Source: Stachybotrys elegans
Taxonomy: Eukaryota > Ascomycota > Sordariomycetes > Hypocreales > Stachybotryaceae
NCBI GenBank assembly: GCA_020746835.1
Contig: JAGPNK010000010.1
Span: forward strand, 1,054,001-1,118,000
DNA: 64,000 nucleotides
Direction: 5' to 3'
Notes under the pieces: model-generated
The model's input: only the letters and a program-made list of their open reading frames with translations
What the model was told of the DNA's origin: nothing
Database searches by the model: none
Part shown: in pieces, positions 1 through 13,003 of the stretch
Layout of the letters: each line of letters starts with the position of its first letter
How positions within the stretch are numbered: position 1 is the first letter of the stretch
Position numbers and translations under genes: made by a program

Positions 1-3000
1 CGTGGCTTGCACTCGAGCACAAGTAGACGCTACTTTCCCACTAAACTGACCTCACCTCAGCAGAGGGTGTGGAGAGGCCTTGCGACCCAGGGCACCAAAG
101 AGCGCATGTAGTCATGGCTGCGTACCTGACATTACATATTCTGAGATAAGAAAAACCGACACAATACATGCCGTTAGCAGCCGAGCCCCAGACAGTGCCA
201 AGTATTTTTAGATGGCGTCTTACCATCCGATCAAACCACACAGTTCTGCACAAAGAAGAAGAAACGGCCATGAACAGTGCCTGCATACCCTAGTCGTCGG
301 TACTAGCACCATCAAAACCAATAGCTGTCGAATTGTGGTCCGAGGTTCACATCATCCACGGGATCCAGGAGAGACCATGACATCCACGACGGCCTGGGAC
401 GTTTAGTCCATGGGCAGGGAATTCGGTGGAGGCCGTGCAGGGTTGACAAGCCCTGTCTGGCAGCAGGTATGTACAAGGTACCGGCCAGCACTGCTAACGC
501 CCTTCTTGCCTTCCATGACAAGACAATGGAACAAAAGGCGATCCCATCGTGGGAACAGGCTCCAGTTGTGGAAGTAAAAAGAAGCCCACGAGAATCCACT
601 TCCCATTCAAGCCGCTCTTCTCCCAACAAGAAAACACCACAGCCAGGGACCAAATAACAACAACAATAACAACAATGCAGCAGATGCCCAAGTCCGGCCC
701 ATCCTTGCCAGGCGCAGTTGGACGCCAAAGCTTGGCCCTACGCACACCCGTGTACCATGGTTGCTATGGTCGATCAAACCACCGTGATGCTTTGCTGCAT
801 ACACTTTTGCCTGGCGAGGAGGCAATCACAACCCGCCTTGTCGCCCGTCGGTACCTCGCAGAGTTTGCCTAACAAACAAAATGGACGGCGACAATTATCG
901 GGAGGAACAGGAGGGGTGTCGTTATGGTGAATGGGGCTTGCAAAAGGCAGGCAGCTAAGGCACCAATGCCACCGCCCTACCTGTTAGCCTGCACCTAGTC
1001 AGGTCGACGGGAGCAAATGAGGTTTGCCAGATGGCGATGTTGGCATTGGCCATCACTAATGCAAGTCGAGGTATGGAGCCACCATACTCTCTGAGGCTAG
1101 GTACGAAAATCGAGGCACTCACAGGTACCTATCCAAATGAATCAGAACGTTCAGGAAGACGCAAAAAGCCTGCGTCTGCCTAGGGATTGAAACAGCCAGC
1201 CATGGTGAGCTCTTGGGGAGGAATTCACACCAGGCCTCCCAACGGCAACGGCGGGCGTACGCTGCACGGACCCCCTCTATCAACCACGATTCAGTTTGGC
1301 TGGCACCCCATACCAGCACCATGATACTGTGTCAGAAGTAGTCGACACAGTACTCCGGACGGGATGTGCGTCGTTGCGCACGGCAGCCCTGCAAAGAGTG
1401 GATCGTGGTCTGCTACGGACACTGACGCGAGATTGACGAATGGCGCTATCCTGCGCCACACGACTGAGCCAGCACTCATAGAGACGAGCTGGAGAGCCAC
1501 AGCCCGCACGAGGACCTTGGAAGCAAGCTCTATCGTCCTGGGGCTGCTCTGGACGAAATGCCGAAGCTCGAATGGAAAATGCCATCCATCAAAAGGGAGA
1601 GGCCGTGCCCTCTTTACCCTTGCATACCCTTGGCATGTGGGCGGCCGAGAGGAGGTTCCAAAGACAAGCTATCCTACGCTACACCAACAGGAATGAGCAC
1701 AAATGAAAGCTCAGCTTCTCAGGGTCCAGATATGTCGCTCTCCATAGTCGTTGTGCTTTGCACTGTATGCTCCATGCGTTGGCTGTGGCAGGCATGCCAG
1801 TCTTGGCTTGACCCGTGCAACATGACGGAACGACCGCAGTCGCTGTCTCATGCACTCATTTCCCTCTTCTTACTTGTCTTTGCCTGACGAGATGAAGTGG
1901 CCAGGAACAAGCGACTGGTCGACTCATCTCAGGACGATTGGCCTGTGTCGTCAATGCGCTGGCTGCTCCAAGCTCCCCAGTCGCTCCAAGCTATCCAATC
2001 GGATCTGCGACACGCTGGCCTTTGCTGCTGGCTGTGCTCAGAGGCAGCTTCTTCGTGGACACTTGTGTACCACATGTTATCCTGTTGCCTGAGTGTCACG
2101 CATTTGACGACTTTCTTGGTATCCACCGCGCGCATTCCAGTGCCCATCCTGAGATGCCCAAGGCCACTGCTATCATTTTTATCGCCAATTGAGATTGATG
2201 ACAGGGTTGCACGGCGATGACTGTGATTCGCGCCCGTCGTTGCTATTCACAGGTAATCGCTACTGTCTTCAATGCATCGGTCGCCCAGCTTGGTTGCAAT
2301 TGAAGCCTGGCCATGACACCCGCTTGCTAGTCTCGTCCTGAGCCTCTGACCGCATCACACGTTGGAAACTGACATGTCACAGCACTCCGCTTCCATACAG
2401 GCATCGATCCAAAGACCGGCGATCGAAAGACAATGTTTCTTTCCCTGCCCCATTCCCGCACTCTGTCGCTCTGAGATAGAGCAAGATACTGGGCGAGATA
2501 GAAAGACAACAAACAGCTTACGGATACAACCACCCCACAATGACATGTTGCATCCAATAATGTCTTCGGTTATACGTGCATGTCATCCTAGCTCCCGGAG
2601 CCCACATCTCCAGTGTGCTGGGTTACGAGAGCAAAGCGTCATTGGCAGAATGGAGAACAGTGCCCAAGTCCCCAGTCATGGAAGGACTTGAGTCGACGTC
2701 AGCTGGACCCCAGCTAGTGCTGTGCTGGAAGTGGTTCAACCATGTTGGCCACGTCCTCACTTCGGCCGGCCTTGAATCGCAAATCGCCTGGTGACCATGG
2801 AGAGGCGGACAGATTTGCGATTGAGTGTCGAGCCACACCCGCGACTCATGTTCCTATCTCTGGAGCCGCACTTGTCTTACGCTCACTCATGTTGGCAAAC
2901 TGGCGTCTCGCAGATCGCATTTGGACCCCTGCCGCATTTGGCCAAGTCCCAGTCCACCCTGGAAGGGAGAAGAGGAGGAGCCCCCAGACCCGACAAGCTG

Positions 3001-4211
3001 AGCTGAGAACCCCAGCTGCCGAGCCCAGGCCCAGAGCCCCGAGGAGACAACCAGAAATAAGATGTCGGCCGCACACTGTACTACACTCGTCCGGGTGCAT
3101 AACGCCGGCTTCATACCTGTCCATCTTTTTACTCCTAGGTAACTACGATGTGTTCGTGGAGGCAACAAACTCTATTGGAAAAGAGCACGTCTATGCCCAA
3201 CGGGGTGCTGTCTTGCTGCGTCGCGGGGCCACACATCACGCTTTGAGCAGATGCCGCCCACACACCCATAATACACAGAGTTTCAGGTTGCGGCTTGTTA
3301 TGTCTGAGTCAAATAGCAGGAATTTCGCCTTATTTCGCCAATGGCATTCTCCAAGTCACCGTTCCTTACGTCCGCTTTGGCCCCGGCCTAGAACGAAGGG
3401 ATATCTAGATGTGATACGTTGTCTTACTCGTCAGCTCAAAACCTTCGACACCCTTGCGTTACCTGCCTTGTGATTAGAGCAGCGCCACAAACCTGCCGAT
3501 GTAGAGTCGCTGTACTATCGGCGCAAAGCAACATCACCTGTTTCTGACCCTGTGCTCTATGCAAGATCGGCTTCCGGGTCGTGCCGTACACAGACATGCA
3601 TCCTCGTGCTATGACTATCTGCCCCAAGCTTCCGTCGTATCCGGCAGACCTTCCTCTTTGAAGTGGTCTCCACGTGAGCTACAGGCAATCCTCCTCACCC
3701 AGAATGTTGAAGAGGGCACAAGTCCAATTGAGCTGACTACATGATGGGCGCTTCTTGCAACAAAGTCGTGCAGATCAAGTCGGGAGGTGGCACGTCTCTG
3801 AAGAAGCTCATTTGGGTCCTTGATTGGCTGCTCATTGCCAGGTCCGCAAATCCGCAAATCCGCAAATACTACAAATAGCTGTAGAGGAATGATCAATGCT
3901 GCCTTGTCACGTGCGACAGAAAATGAGGCGAGCTGGATTACATAAGATTTTCAGCCGTCGTCACCTCGCGGTTGACTGATGGGAGCAAGATGTATGATGA
4001 CATCTATCATCTTCTCCAGCTTGTTGACGCCGCCGAGTTGGCAGTGAGACGATCCCTCTATTCGCGATAGATTTCGGTTCTTTTTTTTTTCTCGTCCGTG
4101 TTGTTATTCTCCTCAATAGAAGCCATCATTTCTGCGTATTACATACGGAGCACTCCCGCACAATAAATTCCTGATTTACCCCACCCAACCACCAAGGCTC
4201 AAACTACCACC
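1..4211. other. Gene-free left flank
   Basis: No reading frame here shows a recognisable domain, plausible splice-linked exons or protein-like composition. The longest open frame (2742-3473, +) is rich in Arg, Pro, His and Ser and resembles no family I know. The only small-scale structure seen is a triple 8 bp tandem repeat near 3.85 kb and a run of T near 4.08 kb, just upstream of ECM29. The stretch could hold a non-coding RNA, a decayed element or a rapidly evolving gene; none can be claimed from sequence alone. Confidence 0.6.
3843..3866. repeat. 8 bp tandem repeat, three copies
   Basis: The unit TCCGCAAA occurs three times head to tail with no mismatch, about 350 bp upstream of the ECM29 start codon. 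No function is inferred. Confidence 0.8.
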
Positions 4212-7200
4212 ATGGCTGCGCCGTCGACGGAGCAGCGCGAGCTGCAATTGGTGGATACAGTTGACTTCAGGATCCTTGGCGTTGCGAACAAGGAAGACAA
4301 GCTGCAGGAGCTTCTCCAGAAGTATCTGGCACCCCTCCTGCTCAAGGCAGGTAGCGAGCATGCCTCCGTACGAGGAAAGGTATGGCTTGGACATGGCCAC
4401 CGTTCTCTTGCCACGAACACTTGAGGTTGACAATTATAGGTCATCCAAATTGTGGCCAGAATCAAAACCTTTATTCAACCTCCTGGGTACGTTCAATACG
4501 CCTGTAGGCCGGTGAGATGTCAGTTTCTGATGACCATCTAGAATTGTCCTACCCATGGATGCTCTCTTGGGCCAATACAAATCGCAGGCCTCCCCTCTCG
4601 TCAAGCAACTAGATCTCACATTTCTCCAGCATAGCCTGGAGCGAATTGATGACTATGACCGGCGTCAACTCCTGCCCAAGGCCCTGGCTGGCTTCGCTCA
4701 GGATGATGGCCAACAAAGAGCAGGCTCGATGTTCCAGATCATCCTTCGTCTTCTTCTTGACATGAGCATTCCGCCTCGGGGAAGCAAAGACGATGAAGCC
4801 TTCAGGTCGACTATCGGTCTGGAACAAGAAGCGGATGCCAAATATTTGGCCAAGATGCTCGGCTCGTTCCTTCGCCTTCGAGCCCCTTCAGCAAATGCGA
4901 CTTGGGCTTCCTCAAACCCCACCCTCACGCAGCAAGATTTGGCGTCCCTGGGTGTGGAGACCCTGGGGTCCCAAACTATCTTCAGAAGGCTCTCGGAACT
5001 GAAAGCCAAGGTTGTGGCCTTCTTAGCAAGTGGTGCCTTCACCGACCAGGAGAAATTTCTACCTGCCCTCTACGCCTCGGCCAGCTTCGACAATAGGGTA
5101 GCATCTGGGGGAGATGAGATCCTCAAGCGCACCACTGTCTCTCTAGAGGACAAGGCACTTGTCAAGACCCTCTTCGAAGCTCATGGGCGAATGCCAGCCG
5201 CCCACCGTATTCAAATATTGGACATGCTCTCCAAGTCCGCCGTCTCGGCCACCATGTCTGAGGAAATTCTCCAGACAGTCTCGCTCGATCTCACAGTTGG
5301 AAAGTCTGCCGAGGGCCAGGACTCCACTCTCGCTCCATCGAGTGCTCTAGAGCAGCAGAAGCTTGCGAATGCTCTGTTCCGATACTTGTCCTGGGTTGCG
5401 CGAATCAGCTCCAATGGCAAACTGGCAATTGGCTCTCGCCTTATCAAGGACATGATGGAGCACATTACTAAAGGCGGCTGGCCGGTTCCCAAGGAGACTA
5501 CCCAGGACCAATCTACTTTGCGGTCAAAGGCTTACGAAACCATCGGTTTAGTTGCAAGGAGTGCCCAGATGTCAGCCAACGACCGCGTGACATTGGCAGG
5601 GTGGCTCTTCAAGTCCTTGTCTGAGGATCCTACGCATGAAGCTGTTGTGAACATTGACGAAGCGCTCTCGAGTCTTACATCCATGGTCCCGCCTGATGTT
5701 GGTGGCAAAATGCAAGGACTGAAGCGCCTTCTGCTTCATTACATGCAGATGCCTGACCGAGCTCCCGCGGTCAGGAGCACCCGCCATGCCGTCGTGAAGT
5801 GGGCCAACCAATGCCTTCCTTTCTCTGACTTACACGCACGTTGGATCGATGTCATGGCTATCGCAGGACGCCCTGGTGAGAGAAGCGAAGTGATTGAGCA
5901 AGGCCACAAGGGTTTGGATCCCTGGACCTATTTTGCACATCAAGAGAACGATTCCGAGTTGCCTGACTGGCGAGAGATGCTTCTCACCTTTTTTGGCCCT
6001 CCCATCACGGCAGGCTCCCTGACCGGAACCGGGAACTTTCTACCGAGCTTGATCGGAGGCGGAACCAATGAAGAATCAATGTTGGATGTGGGCGATGACC
6101 TTCTGTCCGATGATATTGGTGGAGGATATATGGCGGGCATTGCCAACTTCAGCCCTGAGCATGGCAATATGTTCGACAATTACCACGGGGGCCGAATCAA
6201 GGCGTTCCCGGTTGCTCTGCGCTACTGCAAACAGATCATGCTACTCACCCCTCTCAAACTTCACGTGGAACCGAACTGGATGCAGACGCTGGATGCCCAA
6301 ATCGCCACCGACCTCCGAGCTCGAGACACAGTTCGAAAGTACCTCGACAGTGGCGAGGCCAGCCATGTCCTTGTATTCCTGATGGCCTGCATCCAAGGTG
6401 CCCTTCTCCAGGACTCGCCATTTGCTGAGGAAGCACTTCGGTGTTTTGTCGAAATCGTTCCACTGTGCCATGCTTCCTGGCTGTCGGAGCTGGCCACATA
6501 CCACCCACAGTTGGAGGATTTGCTCACGGGGTACAGCAAGGAAGTAAGGTATCTTGCAGCGAAGGTTCTGGGGATCCTGGCCCCTCATCCTAGCTGCGGC
6601 GACGAGGCCATAAACTGGGATCATTCACTAAGCAACGCTGTTGCTAGCGCCCTTACTGCTCACGGACCTGACTTGAATACTGTTGAAGGAGCAGTGTTGG
6701 CTTTCGGGTACATCCGCTCGCGTGCAGTTTACTATGATAATCCCGTTGCTGGCGGGGACGAGTATCCGCTGAACCTGCTTGTCGAGGAACCTATTGCAAC
6801 CTCGCTGTACGATGCTGCTCTGGAGTCGTTTTCACAGCTATGGTCAGCTGGTCTCGCCTTGCCTCCTTCGACTGGCCCTTTCTCAATTGACAAGATCATC
6901 GAAGGACTTTCAACAAAGGCCAAGAAAGGAAATGAAAAGGCAATCATAGCGCTTGGTAGGCTTGCTCTTTGTATTGATGAGCCACCCCTCTCCGAGGGCC
7001 AGGGCCTGTCTGAGGGTACTCTTGGAACTGTTTTAACCCGGCTTCTTGCGCTTGACGAGATCAAGCAAGTTGAGGTGCACTTCGCCGTGGGCGAAGCCCT
7101 CGCAGCTGCTGTTGCTTGCTGGAAATCCGACTGTATGGAGCTCAGTCTGGACGTCGAACCAATCGCCTCGGATTTTCGAAAACCAGCTCGAAGCGGGCAT

Positions 7201-9885
7201 GTCAAGGCTTTGTTGGAGAAGCTTATCAATGACTGCAAGTCCACGAAGCCGTCTCTCCTCAAGGCTTCCGGGGTATGGCTCTTCTGTCTTGTTCAATACT
7301 GTTCCCACTTGGAGGAAATCCAGGCTCGACTTCGAGACATCCAGGTTGCCTTTATGCGTTTGTTGAGCGCGAGGGATGAACTTGTCCAAGAGACCGCTTC
7401 GAGAGGCCTGTCTTTGGTCTACGAGAGGGGTGATGCCGATCTAAAGGCAGATTTGGTCAAGGATCTCGTGTCTACCTTCACTGGCTCTGGGCCCAAGTTG
7501 AAGGTTGACCAAGAGACGGAGCTGTTTGAGCCAGGAGCACTGCCCACCGGCGAGGGTAGCTCCATCACGTCATACAAGGACATTGTCAGTCTAGCGAACG
7601 AGGTTGGCGATCAGCGGCTGGTCTACAAGTTCATGGCTCTCGCCACCAATGCGGCAGCCTGGTCAACCCGATCCGCTTTTGGAAGATTTGGTCTTAGCAA
7701 CATCTTGTCAGACTCTACCGTGGATCCCAAACTCTATCCCAAACTCTTCAGATACCGCTTCGATCCGAACACCAACGTCCAACGCTCCATGGACGACATC
7801 TGGAAGGCTCTTGTGAAGGATCCTGGAGCTGTTTTGGATAAGTATTTCGACGAGATTCTTGAAGATTTACTCAAGAGCATACTTGGCCGCGAGTGGAGGA
7901 TGCGCGAGGCAAGCTGCGCTGCCATCTCCGACTTGCTGCAAGGGCGAAAATTCGGCCAATACGAGAAACGATACAGGCTAATCTGGACATCGGCACTCAA
8001 GGTTTTGGATGACGTCAAGGGGAGTGTCAGGGCTGCTGCGTTGAAGCTCTGCATGTCCCTCTCCAAGTCGCTCGTGCGAGAACTTGAGGATGCGGGCACA
8101 GGCTGGACGGCCAAGGCTATGATGGACGAAGCCCTCCCCTTTCTGCTCTCAGACAAGGGTATGGAAAACTCGGTGCAGGACGTCCAGCTATATGCCACAA
8201 CCACCGTTCTTCAGATCGCAAAGAAGGGCGGCCAGTCGCTCAAGCCCTTCATCTCGGACATGGTTCCTCGGCTCCTTGGGCTGCTCAGCACGATTGAGCC
8301 TCAGCAGATAAACTGGCACTACCAGCGCATGGGAGAGGATACAAGAGATGAGCTTGATCGTTTGAGGTCGCGCATGGTGAACCAGTCCCCAATTTCCGAG
8401 GCAATCGACAATTGCCTCCGCTTTGTCGACGAGAAGATTATGGCAGAGCTTGCTCCCCAATTCGAGAACGTCATCAAGACAGCCATCGGACTGCCGACCA
8501 AGATTGGGTGCAGCAAAGTATTGACGACTCTCTTCACTCGGCATGCCGAAGAAATCAAGCCGCTGTCAAACAAGTTCCTGCAGCTTATGGAAAAGCAAGT
8601 TCTTGACAAGAATGACGAAGTTAGCAAGTCTTATGCTCGCGCGACTGCGTACATGATGCGAGTAGCACCCGATAAAGCCAAGCAGCGTTTCTTGGAGCGA
8701 TTTATGACTCTGTACTTCGAATCCGAAGAGGAAACCCGACGGCAGAAGGTCGCGGACGTTGTTGTCTCGTTGGCCAAAATATCCCCGGACCATTTCACGG
8801 CTCTTGATAATGAGCTCCTCCCGTTCGCATATCTTGGATCGCACGATGTTGATGAATACACGGGCGGAGTGTTCAAAGAGGTCTGGGAGCAGCACGCGAG
8901 CAGCAACCGGACAGTTGTGCGATACGTCAAGGAAATTGTGTCTCTGGTGGAGCGAGGGCTAGAGACTACGCAATGGGGACTTCGACACACAGCGGCCTTG
9001 ACCGTGGCTGCTATGGTTGCCGACGTGGCGAGCGCCAGTGACACCACTGGCGAGATTGCTGAAGGAAATTTGAAGATCATTTGGCCTGTTCTCGACAAGG
9101 CTCTGGCGCTCAAGACATTCGACGGCAAGGAGAAGCTTCTTGAATCATGGCCGGACTTTGTGGAGAAGGGGAAATCCTTGTGGAAGAATGACGCCAAGGT
9201 GGCAGCGCTGCTGAAAAAAGTCGCAATTCGCGAAGCAAAGCGCAACAACGCTGCCTACCGTGTCCATGCGTTCAGGAGCCTCTGGCGATTCGCCAAGGCG
9301 CGCGATGACCTTGACATGCTTCAAGAGATCGTGGAGATTGTTACGCCTCACCTCGACGAGTTTAGGGACGAAGACAAGATGGAAGTAGATTCCAAGGAGG
9401 ACCACGCTGCGTCAACAGCCAAAAATGGTGTGGAGGCCATAGCACGAGGCTACAGTCGGTCCAAGATAGGTGAAGCTCCGGCAAGCATTTTGGGCGACAT
9501 CATCAAAACCCTTCGTCCATATTTCGCAGATGCCAAGTTTGACGCCATCAGGCGTGAGCTGTGGTACGACGCTGTCTGTGACCTGATGACCGAGGCATCG
9601 GCCAAGGATGTGCAATCTCAGGCCACTGTTGATGGAGATCGAAACATCTGGGCCGAGTATCTGGAGAGTTTGGGTTTCGAGGCAGCCGAAACTGGCACCG
9701 AGTCGCAGAGGGTGAGGAGGGCGGATGCGTTGTTGGCGATGGTGAAGGCAAGGAAGAAGGGGGTGTTTGGTGATATTGGACTTGATATGAGCCAACTGAG
9801 CGAGGACTTGAAGCGTGTGATGGGTGAAGAACGTTCGGCTGATGTTCAGAAACAGCTGAAGTTAGTCCAGGAGGAGTTACACTGA
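4212..9885 (+). CDS. ECM29: Proteasome adaptor/scaffold ECM29
   Basis: This is a HEAT-repeat protein that bridges the 20S core and 19S regulator and stabilises or quality-checks 26S proteasomes. The model is join(4212..4379, 4440..4486, 4542..9885), 1852 aa; the phases agree (56 codons, then a GG/A split glycine codon), giving an N-terminus that runs AAPSTEQRELQLVDTV and continues into VIQIVARIKTFIQPPG. The length matches the family, about 1,800-1,870 aa. HEAT-like helical pairs run through the whole chain, and the N-terminal ECM29 domain is the conserved part used for recognition. The start sits in an ACCACCATGG context. Nothing is broken and the codon use looks like that of a housekeeping gene. 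The two tiny 5' introns make an annotation starting at the internal Met at 4555 likely, but that would drop 76 residues. Confidence 0.95.
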
Positions 9886-10108
9886 GATGATGTACAGACC
9901 CATGGAAGAGGGGCTGAGGAAGATTCGATACTAGCCAGAAGGGTCGTCTAGATGTTATGCTTTAGAATATTGAGTTGCCCGGCGTGCTGTGGTTGTAAAA
10001 GACTATGCGTATGTAGCATGCGAAAGAAAGCGGATCAACAATGCCCACGCCACGTATATATCCAAGAGAGGTGTCTATGCTGTTGAAATACTCTATGTGT
10101 CAATTCCA

Positions 10109-11626
10109 TTATACCCTGCGCCATTCCCAGCAGTGCTTCCACATGCCATGCCTGCCTGCCACTCTTCCCGCCTCATCTATTGACTCGAATCCGTGCTCTA
10201 CACCTCCATCTGGCTGATCATGCTTGAGCCTTGCCGTTTCCTTGATCTCGCCAACCTTCCAGCCGCGGAGAACCAAGACACACAGAGCAGCAGCAGTATA
10301 CATGACGCCAATGAACAGCTGCGCGCCGAGATAGCCCCCTGTACTGTCGACAATCTCAAGGGCAATTGGCTCGCTAAAGGTACAGGGTAGAACGACGACG
10401 AGCCATTCGAGGTTGAGAGCCGAGGGGAGATCTTGGAGGCCGACAACTTCTACGGCGACGGGGCCGATGGTTGCCCAGAACGTTCCGGCTACCGTGCCGC
10501 CGATGAGTGAGTAGAAAATGAGGACGCCGTAGTTTCTGGCCAGGATCCAGACGACGAAGGTTAGAAGGGCGGATAGGAGAGTGGTCATGCCGGCCATGTT
10601 GATGCGTCCGATACTATCAGAGAAGTATCCAGTCGGTGGTCTGCCGAGTCCCTGGCCTAGGTTAAAAAGGGCAGAGATGACAGCCGTCTGGGAGGGGTTA
10701 AGGCCAACGTGTCTTCCGTAGTCGGCCAGGGAGTAGACGAGGGCAATGTAGCCGAGCATGGAGAAGAAGCCATAGCCGTTGAGGAGGAGATACTCGGGCC
10801 GCTTGAACAGCTTCATGTCAAAGGCGGCGTGGCGTGAGCCAATGATCTTGTTACGATCCCGGATTAGACAAATGCAGACAGCGTTGACTCCCAATGCGAG
10901 GAGTCCGAGGACGCGGAAGCACCATGCGATGCCAATGGTCCTAATCATGGCACCGGCTGCGAGAGAATAGAGCAAGCCTCCAAAGCCCGAGCCGGAAGCG
11001 CCGATGCCGTTTGCCAGGGAGCGCTTGGTCGTGAACCACTGCGGGGGAATTCCGACCGAGGCGACGAAGAGGAAGCCCATGCCAATACCGGAGGCAAGGC
11101 CCTGGCTGAGGAAGAGATGCCAGATGGTGGTGGCGAACGAGGCGCCAATCATGCCGGCGGCCTGAAGGGCTGTGCCTATGGAGAGGGTAACGTGAGTGCC
11201 GAAGTGGCGAGTCGAGAGGGTGGCAATGGGCGAGACGAGCAGGGCGCAGGATATGGACAGGCCGCCGACAAAGGCATACTGAAGGTAGGTAGCGCCTGGG
11301 TAGGTGTCGGTGGAGAGGTAGTGGGCGAGGAAGACGCCATAGGAGGCGTTGATGCCCCAGGTGTGTGCGTTGATGAGGGCGACGCAGATGGTGCAGACCC
11401 AGCCGTAGCCACCGTTGGGAGGAGGAGGGGGAGCAAGATGGCTGGTGTGTTGTTGTATCTCTTGCAGCCGCTTCTCAGGGGGGGCATCCTGGTCTACTCG
11501 CTTTTCGAGGTCTGGTGCTGTGGAAGGGTCGGTGTCGGAGCCATCTTTGCGGATGGCGTCCTCGGCTCCGGGGTCGAGGGGAGGCGGTGCCGAGGCATTG
11601 TCCATGGGCTGCTTGGGCTCCCACAT
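10109..11626 (-). CDS. MFS monocarboxylate-type (MCT/MCH-like) transporter
   Basis: This is a single-exon 505 aa membrane transporter. A soluble, acidic, Pro-rich N-terminus of about 75 residues precedes the first membrane segment, which opens with the family hallmark GGYGWVC. About 12 hydrophobic segments follow, with a central loop (around residues 255-275, RDRNKIIGSRHAAFDMKLF) between the two six-helix halves, and a short cytoplasmic tail. This layout is that of the fungal MCT-like family (MCH proteins, including the riboflavin transporter Mch5); most members have no proven substrate, and I cannot assign one here. The start at 11626 is followed by a second in-frame Met seven codons later (11605), which could equally be used. 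It lies tail to tail with ECM29, about 220 bp apart. Confidence 0.9.
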   Translation of the reverse strand: MWEPKQPMDNASAPPPLDPGAEDAIRKDGSDTDPSTAPDLEKRVDQDAPPEKRLQEIQQHTSHLAPPPPPNGGYGWVCTICVALINAHTWGINASYGVFLAHYLSTDTYPGATYLQYAFVGGLSISCALLVSPIATLSTRHFGTHVTLSIGTALQAAGMIGASFATTIWHLFLSQGLASGIGMGFLFVASVGIPPQWFTTKRSLANGIGASGSGFGGLLYSLAAGAMIRTIGIAWCFRVLGLLALGVNAVCICLIRDRNKIIGSRHAAFDMKLFKRPEYLLLNGYGFFSMLGYIALVYSLADYGRHVGLNPSQTAVISALFNLGQGLGRPPTGYFSDSIGRINMAGMTTLLSALLTFVVWILARNYGVLIFYSLIGGTVAGTFWATIGPVAVEVVGLQDLPSALNLEWLVVVLPCTFSEPIALEIVDSTGGYLGAQLFIGVMYTAAALCVLVLRGWKVGEIKETARLKHDQPDGGVEHGFESIDEAGRVAGRHGMWKHCWEWRRV

Positions 11627-12322
11627 TGCAAACGCGGGGCTTCTGAAGCTTATGAGAGCGTCGGCGCCATCCAGGGAGGATAAGGGGAGGAGAATTCCAG
11701 AGGGGAATGGCGGTGGGTGAAGAAGGAGGAGAGTGCCGGGCGGTCTGGAGAAGGTCCGAGTTTGTGGGCAAAGTTTGAAGACAAAAAATAATGGATGGAA
11801 GACAGATGGGGAAGGGTATGGGACTGGATATTTCCCAATACCCTGGTGGTATCTCCACTGGAAGCCGGCTCAACCCCATTTTTGGGTGAACAAGGGGAGG
11901 AGAACTACCTACCCATAGTGGTAGGGAAAGGCTCGGCCACATTTCCATCGGCATCCTCCTAGTGTGTATCACTAATGGACATAGGCCGGCAAAGGATCCC
12001 ACATCTCCAGGGATTCCACGGAGGTAACCCGGACGTAATAGCCTGTTCCTTGGCGTCTCCCCGCATTCGGAGGAGGAGGAGGAGAAGGCGGGTGGGTGGG
12101 TGGCTTACGGGTTTATCACGGATGCCAAGATGAGAGATGGCTGACGGCTAATCTTATAATCGAAGAGACAACAAACTCGATTGATACACAACTCCTCTAA
12201 AAGGGTCAGCAACACAGGCCCCGGATGAAGCAGCTGAGTTGGCTGAAATGAAGCGAAATGAACATCATCTTGCTCGTACTCCTAGGCGATCGCATTGACC
12301 AAAGCGCTCAAGGTGAGCCCAA
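11627..12322. other. Intergenic, transporter upstream region
   Basis: This is upstream sequence of the transporter and downstream sequence of the small secreted protein gene. A purine-rich GGAGGAGGAGGAGGAG tract lies near 12.07 kb. No coding exon could be supported. Confidence 0.6.
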
Positions 12323-13003
12323 CTATTCAGACCAAAAACGGAGGCAGTTATAGCGCGGTGTGTTGGCACAGCCAGCTATGTGCTACATTAGCTACATCCA
12401 TCTTGATGTGACTGGAAAACACTTACGTCCGCCGACAGCTCTGATGACGAAGCGGCCACAGATGTCGTCGCCGGCGAAAGTTGAGAGATCGAGATGCTCA
12501 TTGCCGCGAATGCCTCTTCGACCAATACCAAGAGAGAACATGTTATCCCAGGTGAGATAACTCTCACCGTAGTCGATGATGCCCCAAGAAATAAAACCGC
12601 CCGAGCCTAGAGACATGTTAACAGCAACATGGTGGAAGGAACAACGTTACGTACAATTGTCTCCTGTAAACATGGTAACCTCCATCTGGGAAGAGCCCTG
12701 GCGCTTCTCCTTCTCCTTCTCAGGGACAGAGTCCCAATCAATGTCAATTTGGGCACGGAACCAGGCATGGGCTTTGGTACCCGGCTCGCCCTCCCAGTGA
12801 CCGTCGACAAACTTGGCATCGTCGGGCATGGGTCCATAGATATCAACACCAAGGGCCGTGGCGTTGGCGAAAGATTCAACATTTCCCTGCGCATCTAGGA
12901 TGACGATGGGCTTGACCTCCACGACGGCTGCGGGAGATGGCAGAGCCTGGCCTAGCGTGGCAAAAATGCCGACACAGGCAACCAAGGGGATTGACATGAA
13001 CAT
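12323..13003 (-). CDS. Small secreted protein, unknown function
   Basis: The model is complement(join(12323..12375, 12427..12606, 12655..13003)), about 193 aa. The N-terminus MFMSIPLVACVGIFATLGQALPSP is a clear signal peptide, so secretion is likely. The mature part has a central acidic/aromatic stretch (IDIDWDSVPEKEKEKR, with a KR-Q kexin-like site), then a segment with Cys residues around TGDNC and DDICGRF that could pair. The first intron is firm because the phases join as a Cys codon (CSGGFISWG). The last exon is weak: three acceptors lie within 20 bp (GATGTAG, AATGTAG, CACATAG), and each gives a different C-terminus and stop. No family was recognised; fungal effector-like small proteins often look like this. 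The Met at 13003 was preferred because upstream codons would place a charged extension in front of the signal peptide. Confidence 0.7.

Noticed and set aside
2742..3473. 243-codon open frame on the + strand
   Set aside because: Arg/Pro/His-rich composition without any domain or conserved-looking pattern, and no splice partners; probably a chance open frame in GC-rich DNA.
10945..11683. Open frames on both strands within the MCT-like transporter
   Set aside because: They overlap the real transporter frame, lack membrane or domain patterns and are explained by codon bias.
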